Positions 1 to 8,577 of a stretch of DNA of 48,073 bases are shown here, one piece after another; the stretch's first letter is position 1, and each line of letters opens with the position of its first letter. The notes beneath the pieces were generated by a model. It did not search any database. It had not been told where the DNA came from and was given only the letters and a program-made list of their open reading frames with translations. The stretch spans positions 1-48,073 of the forward strand of contig NZ_RQYM01000013.1 of NCBI RefSeq assembly GCF_003859945.1. Direction: 5' to 3'. The stretch comes from Leucobacter sp. OH1287 (lineage in GTDB: Bacteria; Actinomycetota; Actinomycetes; Actinomycetales; Microbacteriaceae). The translations under genes and the position numbers were made by a program.

Positions 1-552
1 CATGAAACCCGCTACTACCCTAGAAAACATTGGTGAAACCCGGGAATAAATTCATGCACGCGCTCGGCGTGTCGCACCCGCCCGCCGCCGTTATGCCCGC
101 CGCCTGTTATACGCGGTTACCCGTGTACGGTGTATGTTACCGCCCGCGCGTAGGCACGCCCGCGTGTAGGCACGCCCGCGCTTATGCTTATAGGCTACCG
201 CCGCGCCGCCGGTGTACGGTACGCGCCGCGCCGTACGGGTAGAGCACATCGCCGCTTCCGCCGGGGCTACATCGGCACGCCATGCCACCGCGCCGCGTGA
301 GACACGATAGCCGCGCCGGGGGTAGCGGCGGCACAGCCTACCGCCGCGCTACCAGGTCACACCGCGCCGCCGCTCAAGCACGGGCGTTACTTATGTTGTG
401 TTTATTGGGGGAGGACACCCCCACCCGGGGCTGATTCCACCCGCCACCGCCGGGTTCTGACGCTCGCGGTGCGCGTGACTCTGGGGTTTTATAGAGGTTT
501 GTTGTTTTGTTGTTTTTTCAGGGGTTTTAGTCGATATTAGGGGGTGTTTTTT
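1..552. other. GC-rich non-coding tract before the terminase genes
   Basis: I see no convincing gene here. The only open frames are short, rich in Arg/Pro/Ala/Tyr, and lack a ribosome-binding site. The tract is built from recurring short words such as GTGTACGGT (123 and 213) and TACCGCCGCGC (around 195 and 339), with small dyads such as GTACGG/CCGTAC at 214-219 and 231-236. From about 480 the composition turns T-rich up to the terminase ribosome-binding site. A non-coding stretch directly upstream of terS is where cos or pac packaging sites lie in many phages. That role is an inference from position only. Confidence 0.5.
150..180. repeat. Tandem 15-base repeat, two copies
   Basis: GTAGGCACGCCCGCG occurs at 150-164 and again at 166-180, a 16-base period. 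It lies inside the GC-rich tract upstream of the terminase genes. There are only two copies and no spacer, so this is not a CRISPR array. It could be a protein-binding iteron or a replication-slippage product. Confidence 0.7.
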
Positions 553-1047
553 GTGGCTGGTCGTGGTTTTCCGCCGGGTGGTAATCGGTCTCGTGAGCGT
601 GATAATCCGGTTCGGGAGAGTGTGCGTGCTGATGGTGCTGTGGGTGGGTTTGATTTGCCTGATGATGTGTTGCCGCAGCTTGTTGTGGATGGTAAACCTC
701 AGTTTGATGTGGATGGGAATCCGATTCGTGAGGAGTGGCACCCGCAGACGCGGCGTTGGTGGGAGAATTGGCGGCGGTCGCCTCAGGCGACTCGTATGGT
801 GACTGATCCTGATTGGGATTATTTGTTGGATACGGCGTTGGCTCATCATCAGATGTGGATGACTGGTGGTAAGAATTCGGAGCGTTTGAGTGAGATTCGG
901 TTGAGGGTTGCGTGTTTTGGTGCGACTTATGCGGATCGGGCGCGTTTGAAGTGGGAGATTGAGGCTCCTAGTAATGATTTCGCTGTTGGTGCGGTGGGTA
1001 ATGTTACTGATTTGGGGTCTGAAAGGCGTAGACGGTTGCGCTCTTAG
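553..1047 (+). CDS. terS: Phage terminase small subunit
   Basis: Protein of 164 residues, read as the DNA-recognition subunit of the packaging motor. The call rests on size, position directly upstream of the large subunit, and content: a charged N-terminal tail, then a Trp/Arg-rich helical segment (WWENWRRSPQA), then a helical stretch ending in a basic tail. I see no clear helix-turn-helix signature. The start chosen is GTG 553 because the G-rich ribosome-binding site (AGGGGG at about 539-544) sits 8 bases upstream. An in-frame GTG at 544 overlaps that site and is unlikely. It is separated from the large subunit by about 20 bases, so the two are probably co-transcribed. Confidence 0.75.
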   Translation: MAGRGFPPGGNRSRERDNPVRESVRADGAVGGFDLPDDVLPQLVVDGKPQFDVDGNPIREEWHPQTRRWWENWRRSPQATRMVTDPDWDYLLDTALAHHQMWMTGGKNSERLSEIRLRVACFGATYADRARLKWEIEAPSNDFAVGAVGNVTDLGSERRRRLRS

Positions 1048-1069
1048 TTTGTGCTGGGGGTGATTGTGT

Positions 1070-2815
1070 TTGCCTAGGCAGGTTATTACGGCTGAGGGAC
1101 ATGATCGTGATCGGTCGCTTGGTTGGGCTGCGTTGTGGTGGATTGAGACGTTTGTTGTTCACGGGCGTGGTGGTGTGATTGGTCAGCCTGTTCGGTATAG
1201 CGATGAGATGGCTGGGTTCATTCTTGATTGTTATGCGGTGGATGAGTCTGGGCGTAGGTTGTATGATTCGGCGTTTTTGTCGCGTCCTAAGGGGTGTGAT
1301 AAGTCGGGGCTTGCTGCGGCGTTGTGTTTGTGGGAGGCGTTCGGTAATTGTCGTTTTGATCGTTGGGCTGAGGGCGGGGAGACTTACGAGTTTCTTGGTC
1401 AGACGTATGTTTATCAGGAGGGTGAGCCGATTGGTAAACCGGTTGTGTCTCCTATGGTGCGTATTAATGCTACTGAGGAGCTGCAGTCGGGTAATGTGTA
1501 TGATTCGGTTTACTATAATTTGTCGACTGATACGGCTCCGTTGAGTGCTTTGGCTCGTTTGTATGGGGTTGAGGTTAATAAGTCGTGTATATTGTTGTCG
1601 AAAGCGGATGGTGGCGGGGAGATTCGCCCGTCTACGGCTGGTGCTGCGTCTAAGGATGGTGGGCTAGAGACGTTCGTTGTGTTTGATGAAACACACGAGT
1701 ATAACACTAATGCGTTGCGGAAAATGTATGGTGTTGTGTCTCGGAACTTGGAGAAGCGGCGTAGTGAGGGGTCTTGGTTTTTGGAGACCACTACGATGTA
1801 TGCTCCGGGTGAGGAGTCGTCGGCTGAGTTGACGTATCGTCAGGCGCAGGCGATTAACGAGGGTAAGGCTCGTAATACTCGCTTGTTGTTTGACCACCGC
1901 TGGGGCGATCCTGGCTCGTTTAATAAGGGTGATGATGAGAGCGAGGAGGATTATCGGGCGCGGTTGCGTGCTGCGTTTGCGGACGCTTACGGGGACGCGG
2001 TGGCGTGGAATTCGCCGGATACGAAGCTGGATCAGATGTTCGACCAGCGGAACAGTGAAGCTGAAGTGCGCCGTTATTATTTGAATGCGCTTGTTGCGTC
2101 TGCTAATTCTTGGTTACAGGTGCATGAGTGGGAGTCTGCTGGGTTGCGTAAGCGTCGTGAGCTAGCGGTTGCTGCAGGTGAACGTTTTCGTGTGTTGCCT
2201 CCTTTGCCTGGTGATCAGATCACGTTGGGGTTTGATGGTGGGCAGTCGTCGGACGCTACGGTGTTGATTGGTTGTCGCGTGTCTGACCGGTATGTGTTCC
2301 CGATTAAGGTGTGGGAGCGTCCTGATGGTGCTGAGGGTAAGGGTTGGTCTATTGACCGTAAAGAGGTTGCTGCTGTTGTTGCTGAAACGCATGAGAAGTA
2401 TGATGTGGCAGCGTTTTTTGCGGATCCGCCGTTTTGGCAGTCGTATGTGGATGATTGGGCGTTGTTGTATGGGGCTAATTATCTTGTGCGTGCGTCTGCT
2501 GGACATGCGGTTGAGTTTTGGACTAACCGGTCTTCGGTTATGGCGGAGGCTATTGCGCGTGCGCATACGGCTATTACTTGTGGTGAGATGTTACATGGTG
2601 ACGATCCTGTTTTGCGTCGGCATGTGATGAATGCTCGCCGGTGGAAGCGTTCGTTTGGTTATTTGATTGGTAAGGATCGTAAGGGTTCTGATAACAAGAT
2701 GGACGCGGCTATGGGTATGGTGTTGGCGTTGGAGGCTGCGGCGCAGGTTCATGCGTCTGGGCGTAAGCGTGAGCGGCGGCGTAGTGAGTATGTGCCGTTT
2801 GATCCGCGGGCTTGA
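1070..2815 (+). CDS. terL: Phage terminase large subunit
   Basis: Protein of about 581 residues, the ATPase-nuclease that cuts and pumps phage DNA into the prohead. The ATPase half has a Walker A-like segment SRPKGCDKSGLAA near residue 70 and a Walker B segment VVFDETHEY near residue 205. The nuclease half has an RNase H-like first acidic strand, LGFDGGQSSDATVL near residue 386, a second segment FFADPPFW, and a C-terminal acidic helix KMDAAMGMVLALEAA near residue 542. Length fits the family. The start is probably TTG 1070, nine bases after a GGGGG ribosome-binding site; TTG 1064 in the same frame is too close to it. The portal gene follows after 25 bases. Confidence 0.92.
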   Translation: MPRQVITAEGHDRDRSLGWAALWWIETFVVHGRGGVIGQPVRYSDEMAGFILDCYAVDESGRRLYDSAFLSRPKGCDKSGLAAALCLWEAFGNCRFDRWAEGGETYEFLGQTYVYQEGEPIGKPVVSPMVRINATEELQSGNVYDSVYYNLSTDTAPLSALARLYGVEVNKSCILLSKADGGGEIRPSTAGAASKDGGLETFVVFDETHEYNTNALRKMYGVVSRNLEKRRSEGSWFLETTTMYAPGEESSAELTYRQAQAINEGKARNTRLLFDHRWGDPGSFNKGDDESEEDYRARLRAAFADAYGDAVAWNSPDTKLDQMFDQRNSEAEVRRYYLNALVASANSWLQVHEWESAGLRKRRELAVAAGERFRVLPPLPGDQITLGFDGGQSSDATVLIGCRVSDRYVFPIKVWERPDGAEGKGWSIDRKEVAAVVAETHEKYDVAAFFADPPFWQSYVDDWALLYGANYLVRASAGHAVEFWTNRSSVMAEAIARAHTAITCGEMLHGDDPVLRRHVMNARRWKRSFGYLIGKDRKGSDNKMDAAMGMVLALEAAAQVHASGRKRERRRSEYVPFDPRA

Positions 2816-2840
2816 CCTGTATTTTTAGGGGGTGTTGTGT

Positions 2841-4322
2841 ATGTTGTCGGATGTTAAGGTGCCGGGGTCTGATGATTGGTTGTTGAAGTTGTTGGGTGAC
2901 CAGTTGGGGGCTGGGTTTGGGCGGCTGTCTCGGTTGGATTCTTACCGGAATGGGTCGTTTGCTGTGCCTGAGGGTGGTGACGCGGCTGCGCGTGAGGCGT
3001 ATAAGCGTTTTGCGGAGCGGTCGCGGTTGACGTTTGCTGACACGATTGTGGTGCAGACGGCTTCGCGTATTCAGCCGCGGGGGTTTAGGACTGCGGTTGA
3101 GGATGACCAGAATGGGGACGCGGAGGCGTCCCGGATTATTCGTGAGAATCATTTGACGGTGCAGTTCCGGGATTTGGAGACTGCTAAGGCAACGTATGGG
3201 CAGGCGTTCGGTGTTGTCGGGTTGGATGATGATGGGATCCCGTTTGGGGTTGTGAAGGATCCGTGGAGTGTTGCTGTTCGTATGGATCCGGTGCGTCCGT
3301 GGCTTTGTGAGGCGGCGGTGATTGTGTCGTTTGATGAGGTTGAGCAGCGTGACGTGCTCACTTTGTTGCGTCCTGGCTATGTGCGGGTTGCTGTGTATCC
3401 TGTCAAGAATGGTGTTTCGTCTATTCCTCGGGATGGTACTGATTGGACGGTTGACGCTTCTAAGTGGGAGTGGGCTGGCGCGGGTCAACAGTTGGCGTTT
3501 ACGGATCGTGTGCCGGTTGTGCCGTTCACTAATCCGGGCGGGTTGGGTGAGTTTGAGGCTCACACTGATTCGATTGATCGGGTTACTACGAGTATTTTGC
3601 AGCGGCTTATTATTGCGTCTATGCAGGCGTTGAAGCAGCGGGCGATTATGCCTGATAAGGATACGCCGTTGCCGTTGTATTATCCGGAGGATCATCCGAC
3701 TAGTCCGGGTCAGAAGATTGACTATAACGAGTTGTGGAAAGCGTCTCCTGCCGCGATTTGGAATTTACCGCCTGGTGCGAAGATTTGGGAGTCGTCTGGT
3801 ATTGATCTGCAGAGTTTCATTCTTGCAGAGAAAACGGATTTGGAGCATTTGGCGGCGGTTACTGCTACTCCGTTGTATTCGTTGACTCCTAATGTGAATC
3901 AGTCGGCTGAGGGTGCGAAACTGTCGCGTGAGTCGATTCAGGCCAAGGTGCGTGACCGGCAGCTTAGGGATAGTGCCGCGTTTGCTGAGTTCATGGGCTT
4001 ACTGTTTGAAGCGTATGGTGAAACGGGTCGTGCTAGTCGGGCTGAGATTGAGACGATTTGGGAGCCGCAGGAGGTTATTGTTCGTGCGGATCGTGCGGAA
4101 GCTGCGCGTGCGGCTCGTCAGGCGGGTAAAACGTCTCGGTTTATTGATGAGCATATTTTTGAGCTTACTCCTGATGAGATGGTTCAGGAGGAGCTTAATC
4201 GACGTGAGGAGTCGTTTGAGTCGGCTGTGTTGGGGGGTGGTCTAGTTGCTGCACCAGTTAGTGGAGACACAGACGGATTCGTTGGTGACGGAGCACGCCC
4301 GCAGGAGACAGTCGATTATTGA
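2841..4322 (+). CDS. Phage portal protein (SPP1 gp6-like)
   Basis: Protein of 493 residues, the dodecameric ring at the unique capsid vertex through which DNA passes. It begins with a helical segment (DDWLLKLLGDQLGAGFGRLSRLDSYRNG), followed by the mixed alpha/beta core seen in gp6-type portals (RLTFADTIVVQTASRI; FGVVGLDDDGIPFGVV). A long C-terminal helix region (QSAEGAKLSRESIQAKVRDR onward) would be the crown. ATG 2841 has a good ribosome-binding site (TAGGGGG) at 2826-2832; an upstream GTG at 2832 overlaps it. The 3' end overlaps the minor head gene by 77 bases, indicating translational coupling. Confidence 0.9.
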   Translation: MLSDVKVPGSDDWLLKLLGDQLGAGFGRLSRLDSYRNGSFAVPEGGDAAAREAYKRFAERSRLTFADTIVVQTASRIQPRGFRTAVEDDQNGDAEASRIIRENHLTVQFRDLETAKATYGQAFGVVGLDDDGIPFGVVKDPWSVAVRMDPVRPWLCEAAVIVSFDEVEQRDVLTLLRPGYVRVAVYPVKNGVSSIPRDGTDWTVDASKWEWAGAGQQLAFTDRVPVVPFTNPGGLGEFEAHTDSIDRVTTSILQRLIIASMQALKQRAIMPDKDTPLPLYYPEDHPTSPGQKIDYNELWKASPAAIWNLPPGAKIWESSGIDLQSFILAEKTDLEHLAAVTATPLYSLTPNVNQSAEGAKLSRESIQAKVRDRQLRDSAAFAEFMGLLFEAYGETGRASRAEIETIWEPQEVIVRADRAEAARAARQAGKTSRFIDEHIFELTPDEMVQEELNRREESFESAVLGGGLVAAPVSGDTDGFVGDGARPQETVDY

Positions 4323-5847
4323 GCAGTTGGTTAGGGTCTTGTTGGGGTTGTGGGGTTCATCCACAGACTGGCGGGATTCTTACCGGGCGCGAGTGTTCGC
4401 GCTTGAAGCTCAACCGGTGTTGCGTGCGGGTTTGCGTGAGGCACGCCGGGAGGTGACTAGGCATAATGTGGCGGCGGTTAATTTGGTTGGGGGACAGCCG
4501 CCGTCACAGTTGCCGCTCACGGAATTGTATCCTCGCGCTGGGGTGTCACCGGTTGATGTGTATATGCGACCGGCGGCGGCAGCAGCGGACGCGGCGGCGG
4601 CGGGTAAGGATCCGGTGAGAGCGTTTACGGAACGGTTGACCCAGATTATTGACCTTGATGTTCAGGCGGCTATGCGTGATGAGACGGTACGGTTTCAGGA
4701 GCGGATGATCGCTGAGGGGTTGGCGGTTGATGTTGCGGACGAGTTCGAGGACTCTTACACGGACAAAAACCCGTTTGTTGCTGATTCTGATGGTTGGGAC
4801 GCGCTCGCCGCGGATGTAGACGATCGTGTTAAGGATACGGGCACGCTTACGGATCGGGACAAACAGGATTTGTATCGTGAGCTTGTTGAGTTGGAGCGTC
4901 GCGGCGGAGATTTCCCGGATCCGGTAACTCCGGCTGATTCTGGTGTTTGGGCGTATGAGGATTTCGTGCCTGCCGTGTTTGCGGGTACGGAGCGGGGGCG
5001 ATACCGTTCGGATGAAGAGTTGCAGCTTGATTACGAGTTGGCGAAAGCGGTTAACCCTGATCTTGATGATCAGCTTGCAGCGGTAGCTAAGGGGCGTGCC
5101 GATAAACGCGCTCGCCGTGGTAGACGGGTTAAGGGTGGTGTCAGGTCGGTTAAACCTACTGTGTGGGATCCGAAAGCGTTGCGGGGTAATAATGTTTCGT
5201 ATGCGAGCGATGACACGCTTTCGCGTAAGGAGTTCGCGGAGTTGTTGCGGACGCGGGAGCGTGAGCGTGTTGCTGCGGGTGGCGTGAATGATCGTGTGGC
5301 TAAGTTGATTGCTGAGGGTGCGGATGTGCTCGCGTCTGGGAAGCGTAAGGTTCTGGGGTGGCGGCGTGTGATTCGTCCAGAGTTGTCTAAGACTGGCACT
5401 TGTGGTTTGTGTTTTGTGGCTTCGTTTCGTATGTATTCGCGTAAGAATTTGAATGCGATCCATGCTCGCTGTAATTGTGTTGTGTTGCCTGCTACGGCGG
5501 TGTTTGATCCGGGGCGGGGTATGAATGAGGCGGATTTGAAGCGGGTGTATCGTGCTGCGGGTGGTTCTACTCGTGCGGGGGATTTGTTGAATACGCGGGT
5601 TAGTATCCGTGAGCATGGTGAGCTTGGGCAGGTGTTGACGTATAACCCTAAACGGGGTTGGGTTGATAGTCCACGTAAGCGTGTGTATTCGTCGCCTGAC
5701 GGTAGCTATGAGCGGTTGCGTGCCACACAGGAGCTTGAGGATGTGGAGTTCGCGTTGAAAGTGTTGCGGGGTAACCGTCGCGCTGATGATGACACGATTT
5801 TACGGCTGGAAGCTAGTAGGCGTGAGCTGAAGCGGAAAGTCGCTTAA
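4246..5847 (+). CDS. Minor head protein (MuF/VG15-like)
   Basis: Protein of 533 residues. Its position between portal and scaffold, and a C-terminal Cys/His-rich segment (TCGLCFVASFRMYSR, then AIHARCNCVVLP), match the minor head or capsid morphogenesis proteins of actinobacteriophages. Residues about 1-100 are helical, with a region (RAGLREARREVTRHN) resembling MuF N-termini. The middle is highly charged, and a conserved-looking pattern (GRGMNEADLKRVYRAAGG) follows the Cys motif. The start TTG 4246 is preceded by a G-rich ribosome-binding site within the portal gene. I see no protease motif I can defend. Some relatives are fused to maturation proteases, so that function is not excluded. Confidence 0.72.
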   Translation: MLHQLVETQTDSLVTEHARRRQSIIEQLVRVLLGLWGSSTDWRDSYRARVFALEAQPVLRAGLREARREVTRHNVAAVNLVGGQPPSQLPLTELYPRAGVSPVDVYMRPAAAAADAAAAGKDPVRAFTERLTQIIDLDVQAAMRDETVRFQERMIAEGLAVDVADEFEDSYTDKNPFVADSDGWDALAADVDDRVKDTGTLTDRDKQDLYRELVELERRGGDFPDPVTPADSGVWAYEDFVPAVFAGTERGRYRSDEELQLDYELAKAVNPDLDDQLAAVAKGRADKRARRGRRVKGGVRSVKPTVWDPKALRGNNVSYASDDTLSRKEFAELLRTRERERVAAGGVNDRVAKLIAEGADVLASGKRKVLGWRRVIRPELSKTGTCGLCFVASFRMYSRKNLNAIHARCNCVVLPATAVFDPGRGMNEADLKRVYRAAGGSTRAGDLLNTRVSIREHGELGQVLTYNPKRGWVDSPRKRVYSSPDGSYERLRATQELEDVEFALKVLRGNRRADDDTILRLEASRRELKRKVA

Positions 5848-5937
5848 CAATTGAATATCTTTTGCTCCCGGCATTAGTGCCTGTCATAGGCGCGGTTGTT
5901 GGGGGTTTCTTATATCGACATGAGTAAGGAAAATGAC

Positions 5938-6591
5938 ATGAAAACTGAACGAAAGTTACCGGCTTGGATCCGTTTTGTTGTGGAGCCTGACACAGGTTCT
6001 AGCGGCGGTGGTGAACCGGTTGACACTGGCGCTGGGTCTGATACTGGCGGGGATGAAAGCGGGGGGACTGGCGAGACTGACTCGTTCCCGGTGGATACCC
6101 CGGTTAAGGATATGACTCCGGAGCAACAGGTCGCCTATTGGAAACATCAGGCGCGTAAGCATGAGAATCGGGCACGCCCTAAGAACTTTGACGAGATTGT
6201 GGCTAAGGCTGAGAAGTTTGACGAGTTGGCTAAGCAGCAGATGTCGGATAATGAGCGGGCTGTGGAGGAAGCGAAAGCGGTGGCGTTCGCGGAGGGGCGT
6301 AAAGCGCTCGTGCCGTCGCTGGTTCGTGCTGAGCTTAGGGCTGAACTTCCGCATTTGTCGGCGGGGCAGCTTGACGATCTGCTGGAGAATGTCGCGGTTG
6401 AGAAGTTCGTGACTGATGACGGTGTGGATGTGGAGCGGGTTCGCCGGTTTGCGAAACCGTTTAAGCAGCCTGTTGAGAGCGCTAATTTGTTTGGGAATGT
6501 CATGTCTAAAACCCGGGAGAGGAAAGAGTCAGCCGGGGATTCTATCGCTGCGTATCGTGAGCGTGAGCTTGCACGATATAAGGCTAAATAA
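5938..6591 (+). CDS. Phage capsid scaffolding protein
   Basis: Protein of about 217 residues. The N-terminus carries a Gly/Ser/Asp/Thr-rich disordered stretch, followed by MTPEQQVAYWKHQARKHENRA and then a long Lys/Glu/Ala-rich coiled-coil region (EKFDELAKQQMSDNERAVEEAKAVA in part). The pattern PEQVAYWKxxARKHE is typical of scaffold proteins directly before the decoration/major capsid pair in actinophages. Scaffold is expected to sit inside the prohead and leave before packaging. ATG 5938 is preferred because AAGGA lies 7 bases upstream. ATG 5920 in the same frame has only a distant G-run. Confidence 0.85.
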   Translation: MKTERKLPAWIRFVVEPDTGSSGGGEPVDTGAGSDTGGDESGGTGETDSFPVDTPVKDMTPEQQVAYWKHQARKHENRARPKNFDEIVAKAEKFDELAKQQMSDNERAVEEAKAVAFAEGRKALVPSLVRAELRAELPHLSAGQLDDLLENVAVEKFVTDDGVDVERVRRFAKPFKQPVESANLFGNVMSKTRERKESAGDSIAAYRERELARYKAK

Positions 6592-6623
6592 CCGATTCTA
6601 TTTTTGAAAGGAGCGTATCGAAC

Positions 6624-7043
6624 GTGACTGATTTCAGTACTTCTGTACGTCGTACCGCGCCGGTGGATACACGCTGGAGGACTAGCAAGCATGGTGAAGC
6701 TAACGCTACACCGGGCATGATCCTTGTATCTAATCTGGTTGAGGGAACTCACTATAACGTGGGTGGTCGTAAAGACTACGTTGTCCCGTCTGGGCTTGCT
6801 CTGACTTGGGATTCTGATTCTAAGACTTATAAACCGTTTGACGGCACTAACCTGGACGGTTTCGTGAACAATGATGAGGGTGTGGCGTTGCGTAACGCTG
6901 CGGGTGAGACTTCTAAGCAGGTTGCGGTGGCTGTGCTTGTGCACGGTATCGTGGATCCGCGTTTCCTCCCTATCACCGACCAGCGCACTAGCGTTACCGC
7001 TGCTACTGCGGGCGCGGGCGTTTTCAGTTTCATTAAAGCCTAA
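6624..7043 (+). CDS. Head decoration protein (probable)
   Basis: Protein of 139 residues between scaffold and major capsid, the usual place of the small protein that stabilises the capsid surface. The C-terminal part (VAVAVLVHGIVDPRFLP) resembles the segment of lambda gpD-type decoration proteins where an Ala/Val-rich strand is followed by 'VHG'. The N-terminus (TDFSTSVRRTAPVDTRW) would be a flexible capsid-binding arm. GTG 6624 has an AAAGGAG ribosome-binding site at 6607-6613. The family call is by pattern and gene order, so it is less certain than its neighbours. Confidence 0.65.
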   Translation: MTDFSTSVRRTAPVDTRWRTSKHGEANATPGMILVSNLVEGTHYNVGGRKDYVVPSGLALTWDSDSKTYKPFDGTNLDGFVNNDEGVALRNAAGETSKQVAVAVLVHGIVDPRFLPITDQRTSVTAATAGAGVFSFIKA

Positions 7044-7081
7044 CCCTCGCCGGTAGGTTTTTGTAGAAAGGAAGTAGTTTT

Positions 7082-8098
7082 ATGGGTTTCACTGAGAAGC
7101 ACCGTAACGCGGCACAGTTAACTGGTGTCGCTAAGGGTACATTTGACGCTGTGTTTAACGCCTCTATTGTTGGGCAGTATCTGCCTGCGAAAGAGGAGGC
7201 TAGCCTGAGTTTTGATTTCCTGGTTAACCAGCCGGGTGTTCACCAGGCGGCTTCCTACCGCACCTACGACACCGAGTCTAATGTTGGTGTCGTTAAGGGC
7301 AGCGAGAACCGTTCTGGTAAGCTGCCGCCTCTGTCCACTCGTCTGCACGTTAATGAGTTTGCGCAGCTCACTCAGATCGGCGGCGATATTGGGGCGAAGT
7401 TTGAGGAGTACGCTCGTGTGCTCGCTGCGGGTGTTGCTACTCGTCTGATTCAGGCTGGTAGTGAGGCTATCGCTGGGGGTAAAACCTCGATTGATGAGCG
7501 TGGGCTTAAGTTCGAGATCGATTATGGGCGTAAACCTGAGCTGACTTCTACCGCGTCTAAGCTGTGGAGTGAGCAGGACGCTGACCCTATCGCTGACCTT
7601 ATCGCGCTGCGTAACACCTATAAGGGTGAGCCTGGCGGGATCCATGTTCCTCGGAATGTGCTGTATCAGCTGACTGGTAACAAGGCGATCATTACCGCTC
7701 ATTATGGGCGTGGTAGTGACCTGCCAGCTCGTGTGAGCGTTGAGGATGTTAAGGGTGTGTTCGCTCGGGACGGGTTCAACGTTATCACCAGTGATGAGAA
7801 GTTCCTTGACACTAACGGTGTTGAGCAGGTCGTGTTTGGTACTAAACAGGTTGTGTTCCTGCCTAAGCAGGGTGGCACTGTTTACGATCAGGCGCTTGGC
7901 ACTGGCGCGCTTGGTGACACTCTGTTGGGTGTTACCGCTGAAGCGTTGAAGGAGCCACGCCTGAACGGTGTGCCGGGTATTGTTGCTGGCGCGTTGGAGC
8001 ATGATGACCCTGCCGGGTTTAACGTGCTTGTGTCGGCGCTCGCTGTGCCTGTTGTCCGTAACGCTAACGCTACTGCTTCGTTGAAGGTGCTAGCGTAG
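7082..8098 (+). CDS. Major capsid protein (gpE/HK97-fold type)
   Basis: Protein of 338 residues, the main shell subunit. Features fitting gpE-type capsid proteins: an early segment (ASLSFDFLVNQPGVHQAASYRTYDTESNVG) where conformation-sensitive strands lie, a long spine helix (IGAKFEEYARVLAAGVATRLIQAGSEA), a central domain with PGGIHVPRNVLYQL, and a C-terminal beta-rich domain ending LVSALAVPVVRNANATASLKVLA. ATG 7082 follows GAAAGGAAG at 7067-7075, a strong ribosome-binding site as expected for the most abundant virion protein. A 12-base-pair stem-loop follows about 17 bases after the stop. Confidence 0.88.
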   Translation: MGFTEKHRNAAQLTGVAKGTFDAVFNASIVGQYLPAKEEASLSFDFLVNQPGVHQAASYRTYDTESNVGVVKGSENRSGKLPPLSTRLHVNEFAQLTQIGGDIGAKFEEYARVLAAGVATRLIQAGSEAIAGGKTSIDERGLKFEIDYGRKPELTSTASKLWSEQDADPIADLIALRNTYKGEPGGIHVPRNVLYQLTGNKAIITAHYGRGSDLPARVSVEDVKGVFARDGFNVITSDEKFLDTNGVEQVVFGTKQVVFLPKQGGTVYDQALGTGALGDTLLGVTAEALKEPRLNGVPGIVAGALEHDDPAGFNVLVSALAVPVVRNANATASLKVLA

Positions 8099-8114
8099 TC
8101 TGGTTTCCCTGATT

Positions 8115-8165
8115 TTGGCGGCTCCCTATGTTCTGTCTTTTGTAATGGTACGGGGGAGCCGCCAA
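8115..8165 (+). terminator. Stem-loop after the major capsid gene
   Basis: A perfect 12-base inverted repeat, TTGGCGGCTCCC at 8115-8126 and its complement at 8154-8165, encloses a 27-base loop. It lies between the major capsid stop and the next ribosome-binding site. There is no T-run after it, so it may act as a partial terminator, an RNA processing site or an mRNA stabiliser that raises capsid over downstream expression. The structure is seen; the role is inferred. Confidence 0.55.
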
Positions 8166-8192
8166 GTTGGGGGCTATATTTTAGGAGGTCGT

Positions 8193-8561
8193 GTGCCTAG
8201 AGTTAATTCGATTGTGAACCTGCTGGCACCGGATTTCACAACCTGTGTGTTGTATCCGGGGGACGAGGTGCCCGCGTGGGCGACTGTTGGCGCTCACCTG
8301 ATCGCACCGGATCCGGTTGTGGTAGAAGTACCTGCGGGGGTGGCTGATGATGTTTCGGTGGAGGATTCTGAACCGGTTGAGGTGGTTAAACCTAAACGTG
8401 GTCGTCCTGCGAAGAAGAAGCCAGTCCCTGAAACCGTATCTGAGGGTAAAGACCCGTTCGATATGAGCCGGGATGAGCTGCTGGAGCTTGCTAAACAGCG
8501 TGGTGTGACCGTTGAGGACACGCTCACTGATAGCGAACTGGCGGCGCTGTTGCAGGACTAG
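8193..8561 (+). CDS. Small head-region protein with basic linker and HeH/SAP-like C-terminus
   Basis: Protein of 122 residues. The real start is GTG 8193, five bases after a textbook AGGAGG ribosome-binding site; longer forms would read through the upstream stem-loop. The middle has an AT-hook-like basic segment, KRGRPAKKKP. The C-terminus (MSRDELLELAKQRGVTVEDTLTDSELAALL) has the helix-extended-loop-helix pattern of SAP/HeH nucleic-acid-binding modules. In actinophages, similar proteins sit between the major capsid and the first connector. It may bind DNA at the head vertex, but its function is not established. Confidence 0.6.
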   Translation: MPRVNSIVNLLAPDFTTCVLYPGDEVPAWATVGAHLIAPDPVVVEVPAGVADDVSVEDSEPVEVVKPKRGRPAKKKPVPETVSEGKDPFDMSRDELLELAKQRGVTVEDTLTDSELAALLQD

Positions 8562-8577
8562 CTGAAAGGGGGGCGTT

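Noticed and set aside
150-180. CRISPR array
   Set aside because: Only two copies, no spacers and no cas genes anywhere in the window.
30-288. Short open frames on both strands in the GC-rich tract
   Set aside because: No ribosome-binding site, odd composition (Arg, Tyr, Pro, Ala), and the DNA is repeat-like. Low GC-stop frequency explains them.
2709-3695. 328-residue open frame on the - strand opposite the portal gene
   Set aside because: Arg/Pro/His/Thr-rich sequence typical of an antisense shadow of G/T-biased codons; no start signal and no recognisable domain.
4546-5616. 356-residue open frame on the - strand opposite the minor head gene
   Set aside because: Same shadow composition. The + strand gene has gene-order and Cys-motif support.
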